Source: Trichopria drosophilae
Lineage: Eukaryota; Arthropoda; Insecta; Hymenoptera; Diapriidae
Assembly (NCBI GenBank): GCA_030407085.1
Contig: CM059587.1
Location: forward strand, 41,023,001 to 41,087,000
DNA: 64,000 nucleotides
Direction: 5' to 3'
Shown here: positions 47,420 to 58,874 of the stretch, piece by piece
How positions within the stretch are numbered: the stretch's first letter is position 1
Layout: each line of letters starts with the position of its first letter
Made by a program: the position numbers and the translations under genes
The notes under the pieces: model-generated
Databases searched by the model: none
Seen by the model: only the letters and a program-made list of their open reading frames with translations
What the model was told of the DNA's origin: nothing

Positions 47420-49745
47420 CTTAATGAAAGTTTGGCGTATAAAATAAATAATATAAATGAGAAGCAACTTTCTGAGAATCAGTTATAAAATTTTTACATG
47501 AGTTCGTTTTTAAAAAAATCTTAACTCTGTGGTACTCTTTACCAAAATAGAGATGGTCCAAAACGAAACAGATTTAAGACATCAAACATAAAACCTCTTC
47601 AGATTGTTTTTTTTTTGAGATATCTTTGGATATTGTGCTGCATGGGACATGACGTCATAATAAAATTATACCTATAATGTTTTATAATATATAACAATAT
47701 ACATTTTCATTTTACATATTTGCAATAAAATATTTTCGAAAAAAATCTTTAAAAATTCATAATTGAATTCATACTCTACAAAAAGGAAATTGAAATATAT
47801 TGACAACTTTCTTTTTGAACATAATGTTTCACACTTTTGTAGTGTTTCATATCCGAATTCGTAACAAAAATTCAGGGATTTAAATTAACAGAAAATGAAA
47901 TCCGTATACCGCATAACAAAAATGATGACACCAATGTTTAAATTAATTATACCATCAGGAAATTTGGTATAAATTTATTCATTTTAAATTCAGTTATAAT
48001 TTTTTTTTTCTTTTTTAGTCTTGAAAGTATAATAACAATTCTGTCGAATTTAATCGACGACTACTAATAACACGCAAAGGAATAATGTTGCAATTGCGAA
48101 ATTCGGTATTTTCTGTTTGACTTTCCTCAAAAACCCTCAATCTTATTTGGAAGAGGTCAACCCTAACCTAACAAACCAACTGCTGATATACAAGCAATAA
48201 ATTGAATGTTCATTGCTGCGTGGTATGCATTTCATTACCGTTTTGTCAGTTTCAATAAACGTGAAAAGACATTCATAAACGTACACTAAAATTCCATCAA
48301 ATTTACGATTACATTATATTAAAATGAAAAACCTCATCAATTGAATCAAAAAATAAAAATGCTTACAATACATTCATAATTTGTCATTAAAAGTTAATGA
48401 AACTTAAATTATTTCTAAATGTAATTTTATTTACTTCTGATAAACTTTGGACTCAAATTATATTCCTCCATTTGAAAAAATACATTTCTAAAAGAAGTTT
48501 CACACATTCCTCGGAAAAAATCAATACAAGTGTGTTAAAATATGGAAAATTCTCGTATATTTGAATTTGAAATTTTTCAATTATTGTGTACATCACAGCT
48601 TTCTGGACTGAGATATTTTTAAATGTAAATTTTTTCCTCATCCACTAAAGGTGTTTTTTTCTCTTCAAAAGTGAGAGAGCCCATGCTAGTTAGAAATAGT
48701 TTCCGTTCTTCGACTGAACTATGTGCCGTTAATGTAACTCTCCATGTACCAAACAAAGGCTGGAGGTCCTGATTCTGTCCAGGAATTTAATTATCATTTT
48801 AGGACGCGACGAGGCAAGCAATTATCGGAAATACAGTTTGCAAAATCAAAGTTGCATGCTGGTGCGTATCGGAGACTTCGTGAAACTCTTCATTGTCAAT
48901 GAGGCACTTCCCAATGAAAATATCTTATAACAAGGTTTCCTGCATACTCACTAAATATTTCTCACTAAAGAAGGTAAAAAAGTAAATATAATCGAATACA
49001 GCGATGAAAAATAGTCAGTAGTTTAGAAATGCATCAAGTCCCATTAAACCTGTAATCAAGTTTCCTCTAGTTTAATGCATTATACGGGAAAGTTACTAGG
49101 TATCTGAAAATTACATAATAAATTGCAAATAATTTGTTTCGTTATTAACTCGTGTCCAATATATATGAAAAAAGGCGTTTATATGGAGATGCTGCTATGC
49201 TGCGAGACAAGTATGGGAACGCAACTTAATTTGAGCTATATATCGGTTTATTGATTCGAAACCAAAGTTCTTCCGTGCTCTCGCATCGTGTTGCACAAGT
49301 CGCGAATGTAGTTGCCCGCATTTTTTACCGTGCATGGCACAAAACAAGATAGCACAAAATGAAATTGCAAAATTAATATCTCAATAGACGACATTTTTGC
49401 ATCTACGCAGGCAGATAACAATGCAACTGGACATTGAAGTTCATCAAAAATTCTACTCTCGATGAATGCGTTCGATCTTTACTCGTATGAATATGACATT
49501 TATGATATCGTTGAATGTTTTTTGCCTTGCACCTAAAAAAGCTTTAGTTACTTCACGTATATTATATTTTCGAAATACCTACAGTCTACCTCTATATTGT
49601 TAAAGACAACGTTTCGATTGAATTTCAGTAGAATTTTTGGACCCGGTGTCTGTAAAATTTTCATAATACTTTATTAAACAGATAAAGATATATTTGGCGT
49701 ATATTTGCCTATACGCATTTGACGCGAATATTATATTATTTATAA
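47420..49745. other. No gene; CpG-richer patch at 48700-49340
   Basis: AT-rich to about 48690. From 48700 to 49340 the sequence is more complex and CpG-richer (ggacgcgacgaggcaagc, tcgcatcgtgttgcacaag), without repeats seen elsewhere. No credible frame. It may be conserved non-coding DNA. Confidence 0.4.
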
Positions 49746-49749
49746 AGTT

Positions 49750-50005
49750 CAGTATGGTCCAACCCCTCGAGTTGACCTAAACTTACTCCCCCTCGCACTT
49801 GACAGCGATATGTCCCGCCCATTTTATTGTCACGTGATCTGAAAAAGACCCGTACATACGCATATACTAATTTTTTACCTAGGAAATAAATGTTGTTACG
49901 CTAGTAGCGGCTCTAAAATTCGGTAGTAGTGGGGAGAAAAACAAAGCTCATAGGTCAGTAAAAGAGGGTCCACTGGAAGAGGGACCAACTCGAGAGATTG
50001 CACTG
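49750..50005. mobile_element. Possible MITE with CAGT ends and CTCGAGTTG subterminal repeats
   Basis: The left end starts cagtatggtc and has ccctcgagttg. The right end, inverted, starts cagtgcaatc and has tctctcgagttgg. The pairing has gaps and the flanks show no duplication, so the call is tentative. Confidence 0.35.
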
Positions 50006-50198
50006 CAGTTACAAAAATTACAACAAATTTTACTTTATGTCAATTAATTTAAAAAAAAACTTCAGTTATGGCGTGAAAAACTAATATAAATTCGTTAGGA
50101 CAGACTGGCAACGATTAAAATAAATAAAGTTCTAGAATTCCTATTTTACATTAAGGTATTAACGAGTTAACAAGATCACAAAAACCGTAAATATAAAA

Positions 50199-50936
50199 TT
50201 ACTCAACCGATTTTTCAAAATTCGGGCTCTGTAAGGACAATTTTGATTACTGCCGACGATATTCTACAAAATGCCAAAGACATTAATTAGGATAGGATAA
50301 AGGATAAAGGAAAGGAATTATCCCCCGCTTTAATGACATTTTTTAGCCTATTTGCGGGTCGGCTCTCGGGTGGATTGGTCGGACAGACTTTCAAAGACAT
50401 TACAAGACAATACTTTTTTTTAGACAAACACAAGGATCACCCACCCAGAGCCAGTCCCCCCATTACTGCGCCCCGTAGAGCATCTTGACCCCTCTGTATC
50501 GCATTTGCACGAGGTCTGGGAAAACTACGGAAAACCCAGACAGATACAGTCGACGAACTACTTTATCATCAGAGTATACCCTCTGATGGTAAAGCAGCCG
50601 TGTCTCCCACTCAGCAATCGGCCTGCTATCTTTGCCGTAGCGGGCGCAACGCTCGTTTTTTTATTTTTCATAGTCACCTTCCAAGTATGGATCCCTATCA
50701 GGAACTTTTCACTTGAAAGAGCGACTGTGCGTCGCACCGACCACAGGGCAATTGCTGTTGGTGCAAAGACATTAATTGAGAAGTGACCCAGAAATTTCCG
50801 AAATAAATAAAAATCACTTATTTCCGAAAATTGTCGGTCAGTTCTCAATTAATATATTTCGTATTTTCTACGCAACTGTTTATAGTGCTTAGAATTGCAC
50901 TTACAAAGCCCGAATGTTGAAAAATCGGTTGAGTAA
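50199..50936. mobile_element. MITE family B, copy split by a retrotransposon
   Basis: The ends ttactcaaccgatttttcaa and, inverted, ttactcaaccgatttttcaa form inverted repeats that continue through attcgggctctgtaag. The interior words (aatttccgaaataaa, cacttatttccgaaaattg) match the intact copy at 7041-7291. The family sequence breaks off at caaagacattaatt (50288) and resumes at the duplicate of the same 14 bases (50764). Without the insertion the element is about 250 bp, the length of the other copy. Confidence 0.8.
50289..50763 (-). mobile_element. Non-LTR retrotransposon or SINE fragment with 14-bp target duplication
   Basis: A GC-richer 475-bp insertion lies between exact copies of CAAAGACATTAATT (50275-50288 and 50764-50777). 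Read on the minus strand it ends in a simple tail of TTTATCC-like repeats (50289-50315). It contains gggttttccgtagttttccc, a phrase I associate with 3' regions of insect LINE or SINE elements, from memory and not checked. No reverse transcriptase or other recognisable protein is encoded. The simple-repeat tail plus 14-bp duplication indicates target-primed integration of a 5'-truncated copy. Confidence 0.75.
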
Positions 50937-51129
50937 TTTAACCTATAGATAACCATTATCCTAGCAGCTGGATAGATCTGTTCGGCGGAATCCCAGTAGA
51001 AATATACACGAATTTTGTTGAAAATACGTTTGATCGTAATATATTTAAAATTACAAAAAGCAATAATTACAATAATCAATACAGCGTCATTGTAAATACT
51101 CTCGCGACACCGTGTGCTGGCAAATCAGC

Positions 51130-51270
51130 TGAATGCAAGCCTCCATATTGGGAAATCGATCTATTCGAGATCCTCGAATCGAACCACGGTCAAGATGGCG
51201 CGTTACACTTGCGTTAAACGATATTATTTACCTCAATGGTCAGCGTCTTAGTAGACTTATACCAGAATTT
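51130..51270 (-). repeat. Possible tRNA-derived fragment
   Basis: On the minus strand a B-box-like ggttcgattcgagg (51174-51187) lies downstream of tctactaagacgctgacc (near 51239-51256), which recalls the D-arm and anticodon-arm region of leucine-type tRNAs. Spacing is too long and no cloverleaf forms, so this would be a decayed tRNA-derived repeat at best. Confidence 0.25.
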
Positions 51271-51339
51271 GTCATTTTTAGTTGGATTTCTACCCATGCA
51301 AATTATTATCTAGATCATAAAAATCTAGGATAATATTCG

Positions 51340-53585
51340 GTATAGATTCTCGCAACCATCTCTACCAGGGTAACTTTTGGCACAACGTTTCAATGACGAC
51401 AGTAACGCTCAGATAAAGGAGGGTGGAACCTGACCAGGTTGTTACAACAATAACATTCTAAGTAACTTGGATAAAGTTTGACAGGAAACTGCAATAGTTT
51501 CATACATTTTATATCAATATATGATGATATATGATTAAAATGTTTGAAACGTCCAGTGTGGAGTCAATTCTAGTCCCAAATCGAGTATACCACAACGACC
51601 ATGGTCCTAATCATGAAATGTCTTGTTGCTTTGTGCATTTACATAAGGCCGTTACAATAGGTCTGTGTTTAGTGAAACGCCCTGGATATTGTATTCAATG
51701 AATAAGCGTGTAGATATGTATGTATAGATATATATTGTTTGATATAACCTATACAGAAACTCTCTCCACGTGAATGCACTCGAACGGCAAGACCTCGAGG
51801 TATTGATTCTCCCGAAAACCGAAACCAATGGAAACTTGCGTGTACTATAACGCTTCCAACTTCAAAATAATTGTAACTATGACAAACTCAAAATGGCGAC
51901 CATTTTGGAAAATTTCGTATATCGTAGAGTACACAATTTAAGATATATTATGAAAGAAGTCATCTCTTGACAACAACTTTTTAACTCTTGAAACTATAAT
52001 TATAAAACACAACATAGTTCTTTTGAAAATAAATTGCCGTTCAATAGTATTTAAAATAGAATTTATAGGGTTACTCGTTGGTATTGAGGCACTATTTTAC
52101 TGAAACGAGGGCCGACTTAACGGAACCGATTACACTGATTGATTGCGGAGAAGAACGATTTTCTAATTCGCGTCTTTGGTGCGAACAGTCCGCAGGAGCA
52201 GGACAAAGTTCGAAGGGAAAAGTTGATTTAGTACGAAACGAGTTTGGGAATGCGATAATCTAGTTTTCTGTTGGAACGAAGAGTTCGCGATCGATTCACG
52301 TAACAAATGCTGTTCTGCGAAATATTCTTTCTGTATAACTTTCTAATGTGGCGGAGAGAATAGTTCCATAAGGAAATTTGTAAGATAAGTAAATATCAAA
52401 ATGTTTTTTTCGAATATTAAAAAATTAATTTCCTAATCTCACTTTCCCCCAAGTCATAGGTAATTCAAAATTACATATTTTCGACCTTTTAAAGCAAATT
52501 AAATGGTCACCAAAGTTTATGTAAATTTCCTAATCACGGAAACGACGGTGAATTGCAATGAATTAAGTTTCTTGCTTCTAACGTAATCATCGATAGTTTG
52601 GTAACACTTAATATGTATAAGCGTTATTTCGAAGAGCTACTAACGCCATCTATTGAACACATTACGAACCACTGGTTTTTAATACGATCTTGTTTTTGTC
52701 TCATTTACTGAGAAATGTTTCCATATTTGCAAATATTTCAGGGAAAGCAGTTTCGGAAAAATAAACGATTACCGAAGGAAGAAAACGCGAAAAAAGTACC
52801 ATTATATACACAACGTTAGTCAGAAGAAGCTAATAGCTTATTAGCCAATAGTTGGAGTATTGAATTATTAAATTAAATAACTAACTTATTTCTGTTCTCT
52901 AAACTTTGTTCATTACTAGTATATAACAGCACTGTGGTCAACATAAAGCGTTTATAAAACTTAACATTTCTAAATCATCGCTTGTAATTCTTAAATGAAG
53001 TGTACGAACGTATTAATATCATTGATGAACCACATGATCGTAAATGTATAATAATAGAGACCATTTTTTATGGCGGTGTCAAAGTTTTAATAATAATAAA
53101 TGTCTTAGTAGAGGTAAAGATATTGAAATTTGTTCGTCTTTATAATTCTGTTTCATCATAAGCCAGTATTGGCCTTAAGACAATAAGGCTGACTTATAAT
53201 TCTAACCCAACATTTCGATCTGTCCGAAAACAATGCACGACAAAGGAGTGTGCCCGAAGGATTGTGCCCCGAAGGGATGAAAACTTCCAACTAACGTTTA
53301 TTGTCCTCCATTGCACAGAAATCTTCCATAACGTTTATTTGAGAGAAATGAATATTATATATACGGAAGGTAGAGTTTGTACAACCTATTTTAACATTAG
53401 TACTGATTGTGAGATTCGAAATTTATATGATTTTGTTTATAAAATTTACATAAATATTTGTACTGCAATTGAAAATGAAAATAGTTAATTAAAAATATAT
53501 TTATATTACATTTTCTGTCAAACGCGTGCTTGAACAATAACTGGTAACTAACTGCTAACGGTCAAGACTGAAAAACCTGACTTGT
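51340..53585. other. No gene; CpG-richer patch at 51750-52320
   Basis: The patch at 51750-52320 contains complex CpG-rich sequence (gagttcgcgatcgattcacg) and a 61-codon frame (52078-52263) without a known motif. A short tandem, gtgcccgaagg then gtgccccgaaggg, occurs at 53250-53277. The remainder is AT-rich with nothing recognisable. Confidence 0.4.
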
Positions 53586-53587
53586 TT

Positions 53588-54060
53588 GTTATATCATACG
53601 ATTTAATATTTTTTGGTAGGACTACGTATCTACTTTATAGGCTCATAATTTGAACATTCTTTTTCAAATAACGAAACAAAAAATACAATTATCGAAACAT
53701 TTCTTAAATATGCATTATTTTTCATCAAAGATAAGACATTAATCTGATATATTAAATAACAAATTTTTAATACAGTTTTCTATCCGAATTTCGATTTCAT
53801 CATAAAATGCGCCATATGAATCCTTTTATAGGAAAAAAATAGAAACGATATTATGAAAGTACAAGAATAAAGCTTTCAATTCGTGCATTTAGTTTTACAT
53901 CAGACATTATTTACGTTTAGTTTGTTAATATTATGTTGGTTTTTTCAAGTTTTTTCATCGGAATTTTATATCTAATTGCAAGCTTAAATAATTTATCAGA
54001 CCACTACCATTATTTATAATATTGTAAAGGTCTTTACGATCATTTTCGAGAAAAGTCATT
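53588..54060. repeat. Left arm of 2.96 kb inverted repeat
   Basis: A 473-bp arm, the reverse complement of 56077-56549 with very few differences by eye (one at base 4 from the outer end, one near the inner end). It has no gene content. The outer boundary is gttatatcatacg here and cgtatgatttaac at the other end. Confidence 0.85.
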
Positions 54061-54342
54061 GCGTGGAAAATTCGCATGGGCCACGTCAGAATCGTCACGT
54101 TTTGCACGGCAGCGCCATGTCTGCAAGTATGGCACTTGTGTGGCGCGTCCCTGGCGACAGTTTAAAAGAAAAATCCATAATCATACAATAATTTCTGTTT
54201 TACCGACGAAGAAGAATGAGGTTATGTTACATCACTAGGATGGGCCATACATATGCCACGCAAGCGCCATACTTGCAGACATGGCGCTGCCGTGCAAAAC
54301 GTGACGATTCTGACGTGGCCCATGCGAATTTTCCACGCAATG
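54057..54342. repeat. Nested palindrome, about 100-bp arms
   Basis: cattgcgtggaaaattcgc through cagcgccatgtctgcaag (from 54057) pairs with cttgcagacatggcgctg through gcgaattttccacgcaatg (to 54342), over a loop of about 80 bases. The arms are GC-rich for this window. The right arm continues as a further piece ending tttttaccagggtat near 54380. A related but not identical piece follows the right arm of the big inverted repeat at 56550-56616. Confidence 0.8.
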
Positions 54343-54389
54343 CCCATGCGTGGGGCGATTTTAGATTTTTACCAGGGTATTTATTTGTT

Positions 54390-56076
54390 TATTATACTGA
54401 AAAAATTTTGCTCTCGTTTCTCGAATACTTGACTCAATTATCTTATTTTTATCCCAAAATATATGATTTAGAGATAAATGTAAATTTTTATTTTATTTAC
54501 TTTCAAGTCGAATACAAAATATACAAATAAACTTTTTATTTTGTATTTTCTAGTTATTTTTCTTTGATTCAGCAAATATCAAGCTATAAGATATAAGAAT
54601 ATGCATAAAAGTCAAACTGATTTTCAGTTCAAGCTGATTTTCTTCTCAAAATAACCAAAATTGATAGAAAAATCTTTGTCCGGAGCAAAAAACAACTTTT
54701 TCTAATTTGTTTAAAAAATTTGTTATAACAACAAATCCACCACTTTTTACGAATTTTTACGAACGGATTCGGATTCTACGAGACAAAATACATAAGAACC
54801 ACTCTTGTCCCGGGACTGGACCTTCTCGTATTATTATTATTTTACTTTCTGTTAGTTTATTGACAAACTAAGGTATGTAAATTAGAAATAAGACATAATC
54901 GTTTATTATTTAGTTTATTATTTACTGGCAAAATAAACAAAAATGAAAAATCAGTATTTTCTCCCTGATAAACTCATTGTTGACTATGTTTTTAAACATA
55001 AGTATTTGTTTTTGGTAAGATTTAATAAGATAAGATTTTTCGGCCACTGATTACGTACCCGCATCGATATTTACATAATTAGAAATTGCGGTTTCAATAC
55101 GTGAAAAAGTAAACATTTAGGTGAATCTACGGATTCGCAGTTTGTTAAAAAGAATTTTTATCCGCCATATTTTATCTGCCGATATTAATTAGGTAAGTCT
55201 GACAGAGAATTTGTATTCAGCTACCCCGTGAACCCCAGTTGACGAAATTATGTTTAAGTGGAGATATTTTTAAACTTTTTATCCGCCATATTAGATCCGC
55301 CATTCATATCTGATAAAACTAATAATGAATTCATATTCAACGATTCCGAGAAAATTCGATTAAGGATTTTCCATGCAGAATACAATTGAAAAATATTTAG
55401 ATAAATATATCACGATTAAAAACAGTGAAAAAGATTTATTTGTCGGTTTTGTTTTAGTTTGTCATTAAAAACGCCAATGTGTCATATGAAGACAAACAAA
55501 TTTTGGAAAGACTCCTTTACACGTGTCCACATATTTTCAACCCTATCAACAATAATTTCAAAGTTTGTAAAGAAATACCTTAATAATATTTGTAAATATA
55601 CACAGTAATAAAATCAATAAAAAATAATATATTTGCTGTTTTGATTTCTATTTTATCGATCTAATTATTATCCGGATGCACTTCTTCCCACGCTTTAGGT
55701 GAGCTGCGTTACCAAACATTTTTCCGTGATTGAATTTCATAAAAAGGAATATGCGTGATACGAAGTAACATATAATAAAAATAAAAGGAATAAAATAAGT
55801 GAAGAAAGTAAAATAAAAATAATGGTTAAAAATGGAATTTTTAATTGCACTCCACATTTAAAAAGCACATTCTATTATAAAATGTTGATATTTTGAGTCA
55901 CCTTTTTAAAATTTTGCCCTTTTATTCTGAATTCTGAATCTTCAAAATCATATTTAAGAAAAATCGTTGATTTTTGTTCTGAAATGATCACAATTTTTAC
56001 TCATTCAGTTAAAATTTGATTAATTGAAAGAAGGCCAAAAGTTAGTGATCATGCATAATTTCAGAACAAAAATTAT
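54390..56076. other. Loop of the large inverted repeat
   Basis: AT-rich spacer without a transposase frame. It includes dispersed-family phrases: tatccgccatattttatctg (about 55160), tatccgccatattagatccg (about 55278) and aaaaatatttagataaatat (55389-55408). A small hairpin pairs tttttgttctgaaat (about 55973) with atttcagaacaaaaa (about 56058). Confidence 0.6.
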
Positions 56077-56549
56077 AACGACTTTTCTCGAAAATGATCG
56101 TAAAGACCTTTACAATATTATAAATAATGGTAGTGGTCTGATAAATTATTTAAGCTTGCAATTAGATATAAAATTCCGATGAAAAAACTTGAAAAAACCA
56201 ACATAATATTAACAAACTAAACGTAAATAATGTCTGATGTAAAACTAAATGCACGAATTGAAAGCTTTATTCTTGTACTTTCATAATATCGTTTCTATTT
56301 TTTTCCTATAAAAGGATTCATATGGCGCATTTTATGATGAAATCGAAATTCGGATAGAAAACTGTATTAAAAATTTGTTATTTAATATATCAGATTAATG
56401 TCTTATCTTTGATGAAAAATAATGCATATTTAAGAAATGTTTCGATAATTGTATTTTTTGTTTCGTTATTTGAAAAAGAATGTTCAAATTATGAGCCTAT
56501 AAAGTAGATACGTAGTCCTACCAAAAAATATTAAATCGTATGATTTAAC
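56077..56549. repeat. Right arm of 2.96 kb inverted repeat
   Basis: Reverse complement of 53588-54060. The outer end lies against TTAA (56545-56548); the matching position on the left reads TTAT, so a TTAA target is possible but unproven. Confidence 0.85.
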
Positions 56550-56616
56550 GGGCAAAACGTGACGATTCTGGAGTGGCACGTAAGCCCCACGAAAGGAAAT
56601 TTTTACTAGGGTATAA
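56550..56616. repeat. Fragment related to the nested palindrome arm
   Basis: gcaaaacgtgacgattctgg through agccccacgaaagg and tttttactagggtat parallels 54293-54382, with a gap where gcccatgcgaattttccac is missing here. The shared terminus TTTTTACYAGGGTAT may be the end of a transposon family. Confidence 0.6.
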
Positions 56617-56619
56617 CGC

Positions 56620-57410
56620 ATATATTTGAGAAAGACTGATTACTGGTAAAGGTCTATTACTACCCGTGGACCTATTAAAGGAATACCATTTTGTGCATTC
56701 CTTGTTGCACTATAGTAATAAAAAATCTATTATTTAGACTAATTACATTGTGATCTATTATTATTGGCGGTGTAATGCATCTGAAAATGATCATTTAACG
56801 TAATTCATAAGGAAAGATCATTACTGTATAAGTGTAATATAGTTATTTACATTGTAATTTTTAAGAAAAGTCTAAATTAATCTCAGCTGTTTGTCTTCAA
56901 TTTGAAGTGTAGCTCTATTACAAATCAGGCATTTCGTATTTAATCGGACAGAAACACTCACGAATTGACATTGATCGGAACACGTACATGCCTTCAATTA
57001 CATTAATTGTATAACGAGAGTACAATTTACACATTTGATAATTTTATACACAATTCATTTATTGCCGTGACGTAAAGTATCGCCCAACAATAATTAATAT
57101 TAAATTAATATTGAATTATAGGGGCGAGCAAGGAATGTTAGGACAGATTCATTTATTGCTCCACAACTTGATTATAAATTAATTTTTTCTCAACTTTGAC
57201 TTTACACCTTAATAGTTTACACCTTATACTATCTTTTGACTGTTTCAGTTGGTTAAAATTTGAATCGGCTGAAAAAGTATAGCCTGTCCTTTGAAAATGC
57301 ATGTTTTTTACTCTTAAGAGGTAGTAGGGAATTGTGGGACACAGCTGAAATTCTTGGATCATATAAATGATATGCTACTAATTTTGCAAATAATAATTGT
57401 ACATTGAAGG
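56620..57410. other. No gene seen
   Basis: AT-rich. The 69-codon minus frame at 57153-57362 is unrecognised. No element boundary evident. Confidence 0.45.
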
Positions 57411-57411
57411 A

Positions 57412-57500
57412 TTTTAGAGTCGCTGATTACAAATATGAAAAAAAAATCTGAATTCGGATTTTAGAAATTCAATATTCGGATGCAGCATGCCAAAAAATGC
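57412..57500. repeat. Dispersed repeat fragment
   Basis: The phrase gagtcgctgattacaaatatg followed by tctgaattcggattttag belongs to the family best seen at 38310-38547. Confidence 0.45.
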
Positions 57501-57743
57501 GGATGTACGATTTTCATACCGAATTTAAGGGACACGTTTCAAAATTCCGAAAGTAAATTTGTACGATATTAATAAATCCGAAATGAAAAAAAAACCAAAA
57601 TATTAATAAAGTGAAAAATAAATTAAACGATATTGGTGTGGTACTGATTGTCCATTTACTTATTATTTACGGTTGCACGTCGAAATATCTGATCCTAAAA
57701 ATATTCGGGCAAAAAATACACGATTAAAACTTTAAAAGACGCA

Positions 57744-57875
57744 ATGACAAAAAAAGGTCGCGAAAAAACTTACGCCGAAAGAAAATACTGCGACGAGACA
57801 ACGATAAAAAAACATGCGACAAAAAGTCACAAAAAAGACGCACAAAAAATGTATAACATATTTCTATACTTTATG
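57744..57875 (+). pseudogene. Lysine-rich ORF fragment cut by a MITE
   Basis: About 44 codons of a lysine-rich peptide (start MTKKGREKTYAERKYC) run into the left end of the MITE at 57876, where the frame becomes element sequence. The local DNA is unusually A- and CpG-rich on this strand, unlike its surroundings. The fragment has Cys-x7-His-x4-His (C at residue 16), slightly like half of a zinc finger. Other frames here are also partly open because of the skewed composition, so coding origin is uncertain. A possible companion lies beyond the MITE at 58709-58869. Confidence 0.2.
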
Positions 57876-58597
57876 CAGGGTGTACGAAAAGTCCCGGGAC
57901 GGTTGAATAACTTTCGAAAGAATACAAATTTCAAAAATCGCCGAAACACGTGATTCGATTTTTCAAACAAGCTATCTTTTGAGGGGGGGTTTCGGCCCCC
58001 CAACCTCAAGGGGGGCGGGGGGCACGAGGGGGGCCAAAAATCTTAAATGGCAACATGGTTTGAGTGGGGGCTCATTTGAAAGGTATTTTCGAGACGAATT
58101 CAGATCACTGGTCATAGAGGGCGCTGCGATCATTTTTCGGAGAGATACAAGTAAAAGAGGTTTTCAATATAACGTTCAGAAACGGGTTGACACCCGTTTA
58201 AGAATATTGTTTTACACGATTTTAAGTTTTTTAAGTTTTTTAAGAATATTGAATTACACGATTCGGCGACTTCGAAATTTTCATTTTTTCAAACGTTAGT
58301 ACGTCTAAGATCTGAAAAAGTCAAAAATCTCTGCGAAAAATGATCTCAGCGCCCTCTATGACCAGTGATCTGAATTCATCTCGAAAATACCTTTCAAATG
58401 AGCCCCCACTCAAACCATGTTGCCATTTAAGATTTTTGGCCTCCCTCGTGCCCCCCGCCCCCCTTGAGGTTGGGGGGCCGAAACCCCCCCTCAAAAGATA
58501 GCTTGTTTGAAAAATCGAATCACGTGTTTCGGCGATTTTTGAAAATTTTATTCTTTCGAAAGTTATTCAACCGTCCCGGGACTTTTCGTACACCCTG
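57876..58597. mobile_element. 722-bp MITE with 271-bp arms
   Basis: The left arm (57876-58146) and right arm (58327-58597) are almost exact reverse complements. They begin CAGGGTGTACGAAAAGTCCC at the outside and include a G/C-run section (57981-58036 and its partner near 58437-58492). The 180-bp centre is unique and has no transposase. The element is bordered by TATG and TAT, compatible with a TA target and TRCAGGG ends as in Tc1/mariner-type MITEs, but the exact class is not proven. The 106-codon frame starting at 57979 lies inside the element and is not a gene. Confidence 0.85.
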
Positions 58598-58708
58598 TAT
58601 ATTAAACATAAAAGGTGTTGTATATACTATTTTCATATACTAATTAGTACACTTGTTGACAAATATACAGATGCAGTTATATTTTCTAATAATTAATAAA
58701 AAATACAT

Positions 58709-58869
58709 AAATATTACTAGATCAACTTTCAGCCGAAAGACCCATTGAGCCAAAACGACAAAAAATATCCAAAAATGACACAGGTATAAAAAATATAATT
58801 AAAAAATACTCAAAAGAAATAGATATAATTAATTATTTGAAGAATCTTTCAACTGGTATTGATATATAA
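58709..58869 (+). pseudogene. Short protein-like ORF fragment downstream of the MITE
   Basis: A 53-codon open stretch between stops ends in TAA. It reads like a lysine- and isoleucine-rich protein tail (contains AERPIEPKRQKISKND and EIDIINYLKNL), with no methionine start. Composition resembles the fragment at 57744-57875, on the other side of the MITE. They could be parts of one former gene, but the frames do not join across 130 bp of AT-rich DNA and no family is recognised. Confidence 0.2.
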
Positions 58870-58874
58870 AATTT

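Noticed and set aside
50558..50848. 96-codon minus frame crossing the retrotransposon fragment
   Set aside because: Starts in the split MITE, crosses the target duplication and matches no known transposon protein.
54240..54385. Helitron end suggested by a CTAG-like terminus near the palindrome
   Set aside because: No TC start, no proper terminal hairpin plus CTRR ending and no AT insertion site could be matched.
55185..55198. Second possible recursive splice site (ttag joined to gtaagt)
   Set aside because: Acceptor is TAG without a pyrimidine tract and it lies in repeat sequence within the large inverted repeat.
57979..58299. 106-codon frame with glycine-rich start
   Set aside because: Entirely inside the 722-bp MITE; produced by its G-runs.
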